Positions 16,719-24,144 of a DNA stretch of 64,000 nt are shown here, in pieces. The stretch is taken from assembly GCA_022842845.1 (NCBI GenBank), contig JALHOT010000008.1, positions 60,176-124,175 on the forward strand, given 5' to 3'. Origin of the DNA: Cyclobacteriaceae bacterium. Lineage in GTDB: Bacteria; Bacteroidota; Bacteroidia; Cytophagales; Cyclobacteriaceae. Each line of letters begins with the position of its first letter. The stretch's first letter is position 1. Under the pieces are notes generated by a model that saw only the letters and a list, made by a program, of their open reading frames with translations, searched no databases and had not been told where the DNA came from. The translations under genes and the position numbers were made by a program.

Positions 16719-17348
16719 TCATTCGGCTTTGCGCAGATAAGTAAGTGCATCTGGACCTGTACAAAAAATCAGATCGATAATACTCAGATTGTTGACAAAA
16801 GCATTGCCAAAAACCTGCGTGTAGGGCTTGAACAAAGGTGTTTCACTGCTAATACCTTTGTTTTTTGCTGAAATGAGGTTTCTAAGGTCAATAATTCCTT
16901 CATCGGGCACTGGCTGGTACGACAAACTTTCTTCTATCCTTACCGGAAGTTTCAGCCACTTAAGACACAATGTCAGCAACTCGAAGTTTAGTTCATACAA
17001 ATGAGTGTGTTGTTTAAACAAAAGGGTATGCAAGGCATCAGCATAAAACTCAAAGAAGGGCGCCTTTGCATAGGCTGATTGTATGCTTCGCCAGTGGTTA
17101 TTGAGCCACTTTTGATTATTGTCTATCCGCACATCGGTAATAGGCACTTTGCCACCATCACTATGTTTGCCAGTTAGTGGAATGATCAGGGTTTGAGGGC
17201 CTTGCGAAGTTTGAATGATGCAGCGACTTCTGTAGCTCTGCTTTACAAAGTGTTCGTGTTTCTCTACGATGATCAAAGGATGCTTCGCGATTGATTCGAA
17301 AAAATGTATAGAAGGCAGGTAATGAAGTTCAATAAGGCACTTAGTCAT
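16719..17348 (-). CDS. WbqC-like family protein
   Basis: A 209-residue protein of the WbqC-like family (LIELHYLPSIHFFESI at the start; QSYRSRCIIQTSQGPQTLIIPLTG; NNHWRSIQSAYAKAPFFEFY). Family members are often found in O-antigen clusters, and their activity is poorly established. The ATG at 17348 is preferred: starting at MTKCLIELHYLPS fits the family, whereas extension to a GTG at 17378 adds ten unconserved residues. It lies 9-39 bp downstream of the tsaC/sua5-like gene and was probably transcribed with it. There is no O-antigen cluster around it, so in this lineage it may serve another role. Confidence 0.85.
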   Translation of the reverse strand: MTKCLIELHYLPSIHFFESIAKHPLIIVEKHEHFVKQSYRSRCIIQTSQGPQTLIIPLTGKHSDGGKVPITDVRIDNNQKWLNNHWRSIQSAYAKAPFFEFYADALHTLLFKQHTHLYELNFELLTLCLKWLKLPVRIEESLSYQPVPDEGIIDLRNLISAKNKGISSETPLFKPYTQVFGNAFVNNLSIIDLIFCTGPDALTYLRKAE

Positions 17349-17387
17349 GTGAATGGCTGCTTGGCTATTTGAAAGCACTGAGAAGTA

Positions 17388-18011
17388 TCAAATTATTAAT
17401 TCACCCAGGCCTTGTCGGATGATGAATGGCTCCGCCTGGGTAAGGTCTACAAAGGTAGAAGGCACATTACCGCCAGCGCCACCATCAATGACAAGATCGA
17501 CTTGGTTTTTAAAGTCTTCGTAGATCTCTTCAGGATCGGTAGTGTACTCTTTTATTTTATCATCGTCTTTGATGGAGGAAGTAATGAGTGGATTGCCCAA
17601 CTCAGCAACAATTAACCGAGGAATGTTATGATCGGGAATGCGAATGCCTACTGTTTTTTTATTCACGTCTAAAATTTTAGGCACCTTGTTACTGGCTTCG
17701 AGCAGAAAGGTAAAACCACCAGGAAGATTTTTCTTCAATATCTTAAAGTTGGCCGTCTCGAGGTTCTTAACAAATTCAGAGATATGACTAAGGTCGTTGC
17801 AGATGAATGACAGATCAAGTTTTTGTGGTTTGATGTCGAGGATTTTGCAAAGTCGTTCAACGGCTTTTCTATTGGTAAGATCACATCCAATGCCGTAAAT
17901 GGTATCAGTAGGGTACACTATAATGCCACCTTGCCGCAGTATTTCTACTGCACGCGCAATCTTTCTTCCTTCCGGATTTTGAGGATGTATTTTTAAGAGC
18001 TCGGCTGGCAT
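17388..18011 (-). CDS. L-threonylcarbamoyladenylate synthase (YrdC/Sua5 family)
   Basis: A 207-aa YrdC-domain enzyme. It makes threonylcarbamoyl-AMP from Thr, bicarbonate and ATP for the t6A37 modification of ANN-decoding tRNAs. Diagnostic segments are [17 protein letters not shown] (28-44), the central [10 protein letters not shown], the GIRIPDH motif and NPLITSSI. Only the YrdC domain is present, with no Sua5 C-terminal domain. The protein carries about 30 residues more than minimal TsaC. In this lineage such YciO/TsaC-like proteins can also be paralogues without tRNA function, so the exact orthology is moderate. Forty-five bp separates it from mutS upstream. Confidence 0.87.
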   Translation of the reverse strand: MPAELLKIHPQNPEGRKIARAVEILRQGGIIVYPTDTIYGIGCDLTNRKAVERLCKILDIKPQKLDLSFICNDLSHISEFVKNLETANFKILKKNLPGGFTFLLEASNKVPKILDVNKKTVGIRIPDHNIPRLIVAELGNPLITSSIKDDDKIKEYTTDPEEIYEDFKNQVDLVIDGGAGGNVPSTFVDLTQAEPFIIRQGLGELII

Positions 18012-18056
18012 GAACTAAAGATACGCAAACTATAATGATCTAAAGGTACTGTTTAG

Positions 18057-20663
18057 CTATGCTTTCCTGAGTGCATTGAGCACTTCATTTAACTTGAGCA
18101 AGGCTTCTACCGGACTAATGGTGTTGATATCAATCTTGTGTAAAAGTTCTTCCACCGCTTTATGGCGTGGATCCAGTTCAAACAAACTTATTTGACTGCT
18201 TGCTTTTGGTACTTCTTCGAGTTTTTTGCGCGACTCGTTTTTGTGTTTGTCTTTCTCCAGGAAGTGTAGTATTTCATTGGCACGAAGAACAATCTTATTC
18301 GGCATACCTGCGATTTGTGCTACATGAATACCGAAACTATGCTCACTCCCCCCCGGCTTTAGTTTGCGCATGAAGATTATTTTATCGCCCACCTCCCGAA
18401 CACTTACATTAAAGTTTTTAACACGCACCAAATCTTCCGTTAACTGATTGAGTTCGTGGTAGTGGGTAGCAAAAAGTGTTTTGGGTTTAAAATCTTTATG
18501 GTTGTGTAAATATTCTACAATGGCCCAGGCGATTGAAACACCATCGTAGGTACTGGTGCCTCGGCCTATCTCATCCATCAAAATTAAACTACGGTCACTT
18601 AAGTTGTTGAGGATGCTGGCTGTCTCTGTCATCTCAACCATAAAAGTTGATTCCCCTTTCGACAAATTATCGCTGGCACCCACCCGGGTGAACACTTTAT
18701 CAACGATGCCAAGTGTAGCGGCTTCAGCCGGAACAAAACAACCGATCTGTGCCATCAGCACGATCAAGGCAGTTTGTCGTAATAAGGCAGATTTACCTGC
18801 CATGTTAGGACCAGTAATGACCAGAATTTGTTGCGTTTCGTTATCTAAGTAGATATCGTTAGGTACATAGCTTTCGCTGATGGGCAATTGTTTTTCGATA
18901 ACGGGATGGCGCCCTGCTTTAATATCGATGATTTTGGTATCGTTGAGAATTGGTCTTACATAATTATTTTGTCTGGCTATATTGGCAAACGACAGGAGAC
19001 AGTCGATTGTAGCAATAGCCCGAGCATTTTGTTGAATGGGCGCAGTGAAATCGGCTGCTTGTAATACTAAGTCTAAGAATATTTTCTGTTCGATGGCACT
19101 CAGCTTTTCTTCTGCCCCCAGTATCTTTTCTTCGTATACTTTCAACTCTTCCGTAATATAGCGCTCAGCATTAACGAGGGTTTGTTTGCGAATCCAGTCT
19201 GCAGGAACCTTATCTTTATTGGCATTACTTACTTCTAGATAATAGCCAAACACTTTATTGTAAGATATTTTGAGTGAGTTGATACCCGTGCGTTCTACCT
19301 CGCGCTTTTGTACTTGTAGCAGGTAGTCTTTGCCACTGCCTGAAATGCCGCGAAGCTCATCCAGGGTTGTATCGATTCCATCTTTAATGATGCCACCCTG
19401 ATTGCTGTGTATAGAAACGTCATCTCTTAATTCCCTCTCAATTTTTTCCACCAAAAAATCGCAAGTATGCAAAAGGTCTCCTACTTTTTGTAAATGAGGA
19501 GAGCTCTGTTCAGTAATTAGTTTTTTTACCGGAGTAATGCGTTGTAAGGATTTCTTTAGCTGCAGTAATTCGCGAGGGTTAATACGTCCCACAGCTACCT
19601 TGGAAATCAATCGCTCCAGGTCTGTTATGTGGCGAAGTTCTTCCGTTAACTGCTCGGCAAGCGATGGCTGTTGATAAAAGATGTCTACAATAGAGAGTCT
19701 TTCATCAATGCTCGTCAAATCTTTTAAAGGCAAGATCATCCATTTACGCAACTGGCGTGAGCCCATAGGCGTAAGGGTACGATCAAGCACTGCCAACAAA
19801 GGAACGCCACCTTCTTGTTGTGGGTTGACCAGCTCAAGATTACGGATGGTGAATTTATCCAGCCACACATATTTCTCTTCATCAATGCGTGAGATGGCTG
19901 TTATGTGTTGCGTGTCTTTATGTTCTGTAGCTTCGAGATAATGCAAAATGGCCCCAGCAGCAATGATCGCTTCCGGCATGGTGTCAATGCCAAAACCTTT
20001 TAAGGAAGCAGTCTTAAATTGATTGAGCAACTTTTCTTGTGCAAAATCAAAAGCATATACCCACTCATCCAGGGCAAAAGTGGCATAAGAATCAGCCAAC
20101 TGTTGCTCTAGTTTTTCGCGATTACTTTTGGCAAAAATGATTTCGGCAGGCGCAAAACTTTGAATGAGTTTAAAGACGTACGTTTCAGAACCCTGTGCGG
20201 CAAAGAACTCCCCTGTGCTAATGTCTAAGAATGAAATACCTGCTCCATTTTTTTGAAGTGTAACGGAGGCTAAGAAATTATTCTGCTTCCGTTCCAGCAC
20301 ATGATCATTATACGAAACCCCTGGCGTTACCAATTCTGTAACCCCTCGTTTAACAATACCTTTCACAAAGCGAGGGTCTTCCAGCTGATCGCAAATGGCT
20401 ACTCTGTGCCCGGCCCTTACCAGTTTAGGTAAATAATTATCCAGGGCATGGTGCGGGAATCCGGCCAGTTCAATTTCAGAAGCCGATCCATTGCCTCTTT
20501 TGGTCAGCGTAATGTCCAAAACAGCAGATGCTTTTACGGCATCTTCGCCAAATGTCTCATAGAAATCTCCCACCCGAAAGAGCAATAAAGCACCAGGATA
20601 CTTTGCCTTAATGGCATTGTATTGTTTCATGAGCGGAGTTTCGGATGCAGCGGGACCAGCCAT
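18057..20663 (-). CDS. mutS: DNA mismatch repair protein MutS
   Basis: An 868-residue mismatch-recognition ATPase. The mismatch-binding domain carries the Phe-X-Glu motif within FRVGDFYETFGEDA near residues 30-45. Connector, lever and clamp domains follow, and the ATPase has Walker A GPNMAGKS (near 620), the DEIGRGTST Walker B region and the THYHEL switch. The start at ATG 20663 (MAGPAASETPL) is chosen. An in-frame TTG at 20672 overlaps a TATCTTTG promoter element (20670-20677) and cannot be the start if that element is used. Length matches the family. It is first in a reverse-strand group with the tsaC/sua5-like and WbqC-like genes. Confidence 0.97.
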   Translation of the reverse strand: MAGPAASETPLMKQYNAIKAKYPGALLLFRVGDFYETFGEDAVKASAVLDITLTKRGNGSASEIELAGFPHHALDNYLPKLVRAGHRVAICDQLEDPRFVKGIVKRGVTELVTPGVSYNDHVLERKQNNFLASVTLQKNGAGISFLDISTGEFFAAQGSETYVFKLIQSFAPAEIIFAKSNREKLEQQLADSYATFALDEWVYAFDFAQEKLLNQFKTASLKGFGIDTMPEAIIAAGAILHYLEATEHKDTQHITAISRIDEEKYVWLDKFTIRNLELVNPQQEGGVPLLAVLDRTLTPMGSRQLRKWMILPLKDLTSIDERLSIVDIFYQQPSLAEQLTEELRHITDLERLISKVAVGRINPRELLQLKKSLQRITPVKKLITEQSSPHLQKVGDLLHTCDFLVEKIERELRDDVSIHSNQGGIIKDGIDTTLDELRGISGSGKDYLLQVQKREVERTGINSLKISYNKVFGYYLEVSNANKDKVPADWIRKQTLVNAERYITEELKVYEEKILGAEEKLSAIEQKIFLDLVLQAADFTAPIQQNARAIATIDCLLSFANIARQNNYVRPILNDTKIIDIKAGRHPVIEKQLPISESYVPNDIYLDNETQQILVITGPNMAGKSALLRQTALIVLMAQIGCFVPAEAATLGIVDKVFTRVGASDNLSKGESTFMVEMTETASILNNLSDRSLILMDEIGRGTSTYDGVSIAWAIVEYLHNHKDFKPKTLFATHYHELNQLTEDLVRVKNFNVSVREVGDKIIFMRKLKPGGSEHSFGIHVAQIAGMPNKIVLRANEILHFLEKDKHKNESRKKLEEVPKASSQISLFELDPRHKAVEELLHKIDINTISPVEALLKLNEVLNALRKA

Positions 20664-20669
20664 AAGGGG

Positions 20670-20677
20670 CAAAGATA
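20670..20677 (-). promoter_or_regulatory. Putative -7 element (TATCTTTG) directly at the mutS start
   Basis: On the reverse strand TATCTTTG ends 6 nt before the mutS ATG (20661-20663). With the usual distance from the -7 element to the start of transcription, the mRNA would begin at or within a base or two of the ATG. No clear -33 TTTG is seen. Confidence 0.5.
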
Positions 20678-20891
20678 AATTTTTCAGTTTAGTAAGGATA
20701 AAATATCGCTGCCTATCCTCTACTTTTTAAGGTTAATTTATTGACTTCGATTTTTCTTTGCCTTTCTGCCAGCTATAGCCCCGACTATTTTTTAGTGTAA
20801 AAGAATTTATGCAGTGTATCAAGAAGCGCTTTGCCCAGTGCAATCCCTTTCGGTTCTTTGTAGTAAGTAGCGTTACCCTAATTTGTAACTG

Positions 20892-22691
20892 ATGGAAAAC
20901 ACGCAAGTTGTACATGACATACATTCATTCTCTAACCCCGCGGAGGTTTATATAAAGCATTTGAAGTGGAGGGCCGAGATTGATTTTTCCAATAAATTGA
21001 TCAGGGCTGAGGCGCAATGGGAAATTGTCAATCATTCCGCCACCACACTTACACTTGATATAAAAGGTTTAAGGATCGAAGGTGTGATGGTAGATAATCA
21101 CATTTCAACTTTCAATTTGGGGCCATATGATCCTCTGCTGGGGCAAGCCTTGGATATTCCGATTCAATCCACTACAAAGTATGTGAGTATTTCTTACTGC
21201 ACTACAGAAGGTGCAGAAGCTTTGCAGTGGCTGGAGGCACAGCAAACAGCTGATAAAAAGCATCCATTTTTGTTTTCTCAATCGCAGGCGATTTTGGCAC
21301 GCACCTGGTTGCCTTGTCAGGATTCTCCAGGCGTACGATTTACCTACGAGGCCGAAGTAACAGTGCCAAAAGATTTGCTGGCTTTGATGAGTGCCTCTAA
21401 TCCGAAAGTAAAGAATGATTCTGGCGTTTACTTTTTTGAAATGAGTCAGCCCATACCTGCTTACTTATTCGCACTGAGCGTTGGGGATTTTTCATTTCAG
21501 GCCATTAGCGAACGCTGCGGTATTTATGCGGAGCCATCGGTATTAGCATCTGCTGTCTGGGAATTTGCAGATTTAGAAAAAATGGTGACTGCAGCTGAAA
21601 CCCTGTATGGCAAGTATGCCTGGGATCGCTACGATGTGCTTGTAATGCCGCCTAGTTTTCCCTTTGGGGGCATGGAAAATCCACGACTGACTTTTGCAAC
21701 GCCTACTATATTGGCAGGAGATCGGTCGCTTACTTCTTTGATCGCTCATGAGTTGGCGCATAGTTGGTCGGGTAATTTAGTGACCAATGCCACCTGGAAT
21801 GACTTTTGGATCAACGAAGGTTTTACTGTTTACTTCGAGCATCGCATTATGGAAAGCATTTACGGCCTTGCGTATTCAGAAATGTTGGCAAGCCTGGCTT
21901 TGCAAGACTTGCGCCTAACCATTAATGAATTAACACAAGCAGGCACAGCAGCAGACACCCAATTAAAACTAGACCTGCGTGGACGTAATCCCGATGATGG
22001 GGTTACAGACATCGCTTATAACAAGGGTTATTTCTTTTTGCGAAGCCTTGAAGAGCAATTTGGGCGAGAGCAGTTTGATATTTTTTTGAAAGCATACTTT
22101 GAGCACTTTGCTTTTCAGTCCATGAGTACTGAACTTTTCATTCCCTTTATACAAAAGTTTTATTTGGAGAATTTTAGTATCAATCTTGATGCTGCTTTTT
22201 TTCAAGATTGGATATATTCAACAGGCCTGCCGGATTCGTGCCCTGAACCTGTTGTTGATGCCTTTAAAGAGATAGAAGAAGGCTTGAACATTTGGTTACA
22301 AGGCAAAGATTTTTCCAGGCTCCAGGCATCAAATTGGAATACCCATCAATGGCTGTTTTTTCTTAACCAACTCCCAACCAGTCTTAATAGTGCACAGCAT
22401 AGTGCACAGCTGAGTACGCTGGATGCTTTTGGACAATTTACTACCACCGGTAATGCGGAGATACTCAGCGCCTGGCTTGTACTGGCTGTTCGCCATGGAT
22501 ATGAGCCAGCTTATCCAAGATTAAAGGATTTTCTGGTCAATACAGGAAGGCGCAAATTTCTGCTCCCCATCTATCAAGAACTCATGAAAACAGCTGAGGG
22601 TAAAATAATGGCTCGGCAGATTTACCAAGAGGCAAGAGCTAATTATCATTTTGTAGCTACCCATACTTTCGATGCAATACTGAAAAGTTAA
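20892..22691 (+). CDS. M1 family metallopeptidase (LTA4 hydrolase-like aminopeptidase)
   Basis: A 599-aa zinc aminopeptidase. The substrate-recognition motif GGMEN is in PPSFPFGGMENPRL. The zinc site is HELAHSW (about 286-292) with the third ligand Glu in NEGFTVYFE about 18 residues later. The C-terminal part is the armadillo-like domain of leukotriene-A4-hydrolase-type M1 enzymes. No signal peptide is visible, so the enzyme is expected in the cytoplasm, unlike many secreted M1 peptidases of Bacteroidota. It is followed by pyrH, 83 bp downstream. Confidence 0.94.
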   Translation: MENTQVVHDIHSFSNPAEVYIKHLKWRAEIDFSNKLIRAEAQWEIVNHSATTLTLDIKGLRIEGVMVDNHISTFNLGPYDPLLGQALDIPIQSTTKYVSISYCTTEGAEALQWLEAQQTADKKHPFLFSQSQAILARTWLPCQDSPGVRFTYEAEVTVPKDLLALMSASNPKVKNDSGVYFFEMSQPIPAYLFALSVGDFSFQAISERCGIYAEPSVLASAVWEFADLEKMVTAAETLYGKYAWDRYDVLVMPPSFPFGGMENPRLTFATPTILAGDRSLTSLIAHELAHSWSGNLVTNATWNDFWINEGFTVYFEHRIMESIYGLAYSEMLASLALQDLRLTINELTQAGTAADTQLKLDLRGRNPDDGVTDIAYNKGYFFLRSLEEQFGREQFDIFLKAYFEHFAFQSMSTELFIPFIQKFYLENFSINLDAAFFQDWIYSTGLPDSCPEPVVDAFKEIEEGLNIWLQGKDFSRLQASNWNTHQWLFFLNQLPTSLNSAQHSAQLSTLDAFGQFTTTGNAEILSAWLVLAVRHGYEPAYPRLKDFLVNTGRRKFLLPIYQELMKTAEGKIMARQIYQEARANYHFVATHTFDAILKS

Positions 22692-22774
22692 ATTAGAACG
22701 CGTGCTATAGTCGGATACTTAGAGAATCTTTGCAATATTTGCGGGATTAAACTCATCATTCTGTTCCCGAACCC

Positions 22775-23482
22775 ATGAAGTACAAACGCATTCTCTTGAA
22801 ACTCAGCGGGGAAGCCCTGCAAGGCAGCTCAAAAAGTACCAATATTGATCCGGCCGTGCTTGAGCAATATTGCGAAGAAATTAAGGCCGTCCGTGATCAG
22901 GGGGTAGAAATTGCAATTGTTATCGGAGGTGGTAATATTTTCAGGGGTGGCCAGGCAGAGGCCCTTGGCATAGAACGTGTGCAGGGTGACTACATGGGTA
23001 TGCTGGCAACAGTGATTAACGCCATGGCCTTGCAAAGTGCCCTGGAGAAGCACGGTGTATACACACGATTGATGGCCGGTATTAAAATGGAGCAGGTGTG
23101 TGAGCCTTTCATCCGCAGGCGCGCTATCAGACATCTAGAAAAGGGGCGCATTGTAATTTTTGGTGCCGGTATAGGCAATCCATATTTCACCACAGATTCA
23201 ACAGCAAGTTTACGCGCCATTGAGGTGCAAGCTGATGTGGTGTTAAAAGGTACCCGTGTAGATGGTGTTTACACCAAAGATCCTGAGAAATTTCCTGACG
23301 CGGTGCGATACAATAAATTGTCATTCCAGGAAGCCTATGAGAAGAATCTCAACATCATGGACATGACAGCTTTTACACTATGCATGGAGAATAAGCTGCC
23401 TATTATTGTTTTCGATATGAATAAGAAGGGCAATCTTTTACGCGTGGCGCAAGGCGAAGAAGCCGGAACACTGATTAGCTAA
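22775..23482 (+). CDS. pyrH: UMP kinase
   Basis: A 235-aa amino-acid-kinase fold enzyme that phosphorylates UMP to UDP in pyrimidine nucleotide synthesis. It starts [15 protein letters not shown] and contains [11 protein letters not shown], the [11 protein letters not shown] motif and [19 protein letters not shown], all diagnostic. The length is normal. It lies 29 bp upstream of frr, the usual pyrH-frr pair; the customary rpsB-tsf genes are not next to it here. Confidence 0.97.
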   Translation: MKYKRILLKLSGEALQGSSKSTNIDPAVLEQYCEEIKAVRDQGVEIAIVIGGGNIFRGGQAEALGIERVQGDYMGMLATVINAMALQSALEKHGVYTRLMAGIKMEQVCEPFIRRRAIRHLEKGRIVIFGAGIGNPYFTTDSTASLRAIEVQADVVLKGTRVDGVYTKDPEKFPDAVRYNKLSFQEAYEKNLNIMDMTAFTLCMENKLPIIVFDMNKKGNLLRVAQGEEAGTLIS

Positions 23483-23511
23483 TTTTTTCTGACAACGATA
23501 AAGATCAATTC

Positions 23512-24066
23512 ATGGAAGAACTAGAATTATTATTAGACGAAGCAAAAGACCTGATGAACAAAGCCTACAACCACGTGGGCCAGGAACTCACCAAAATTAG
23601 AGCAGGTAAGGCTAATCCTAACATGCTTGATGGCATTCAGGTTTCGTACTATGGAGCCATGTCACCTTTAAATCAGGTGGCTTCGGTTACCGCTCCGGAA
23701 GCACGAACTTTATTTATAAAGCCCTGGGAGAAAAGTTTAATTCAGGAAATTGAGCGTGCCATCATGAATGCCAACCTGGGATTGAATCCGCAGAACGATG
23801 GCCAGCAGGTGATCATCAACATTCCTATGCTCACGGAAGAAAGAAGAAAGCAGTTAGTAAAGCAGGCGAGCCAGGAATGTGAGCATGGCAAAGTGAGTGT
23901 GCGTTCTGTTCGTAAAGAGATCAATGAAATGATTGATAAGCTGAAGGGCGTTTCGGAAGATGATCAAAAAGTATCTAAAGAAACAGTACAGAAACTTACA
24001 GATGAGTTTAGTGCCAAGATTGATGCTTTGATGAAGAAGAAGGAAGTAGAAATTATGACAGTTTAA
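23512..24066 (+). CDS. frr: Ribosome recycling factor
   Basis: A 184-aa protein that, with EF-G, splits post-termination ribosomes. It is typical in size and sequence: the N-terminal LTKIRAGKANPNMLDGI, then YYGAMSPLNQVASVT, the GLNPQNDGQQVIINIPMLTEERRK segment in outline, and the long C-terminal helix ending MKKKEVEIMTV. It is co-directional with pyrH and ends in a terminator shared with polA. Confidence 0.98.
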   Translation: MEELELLLDEAKDLMNKAYNHVGQELTKIRAGKANPNMLDGIQVSYYGAMSPLNQVASVTAPEARTLFIKPWEKSLIQEIERAIMNANLGLNPQNDGQQVIINIPMLTEERRKQLVKQASQECEHGKVSVRSVRKEINEMIDKLKGVSEDDQKVSKETVQKLTDEFSAKIDALMKKKEVEIMTV

Positions 24067-24085
24067 TTTTAGTTATAGTCAGGAT

Positions 24086-24129
24086 AAAAGGACAATTAAC
24101 GGTAGGAGTTAATTGTCCTTTTTATTTAT
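24086..24129. terminator. Bidirectional terminator between frr and polA
   Basis: A 15-bp perfect stem (AAAAGGACAATTAAC / GTTAATTGTCCTTTT, loop GGTAGGA) is followed by TTTATTTATT on the + strand; A-run on the other side gives a T-tract for the reverse strand. It lies between convergent stops at 24066 and 24145. Confidence 0.9.
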
Positions 24130-24144
24130 TAACAATTCAATTAT

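Noticed and set aside
20664-20672. Extension of mutS to a TTG codon at 20672
   Set aside because: It adds three unconserved residues and overlaps the putative -7 promoter element.
20733-20924. 63-codon reverse-strand frame between mutS and the M1 peptidase
   Set aside because: It overlaps the start of the peptidase gene and the mutS promoter region and shows no protein-like pattern.
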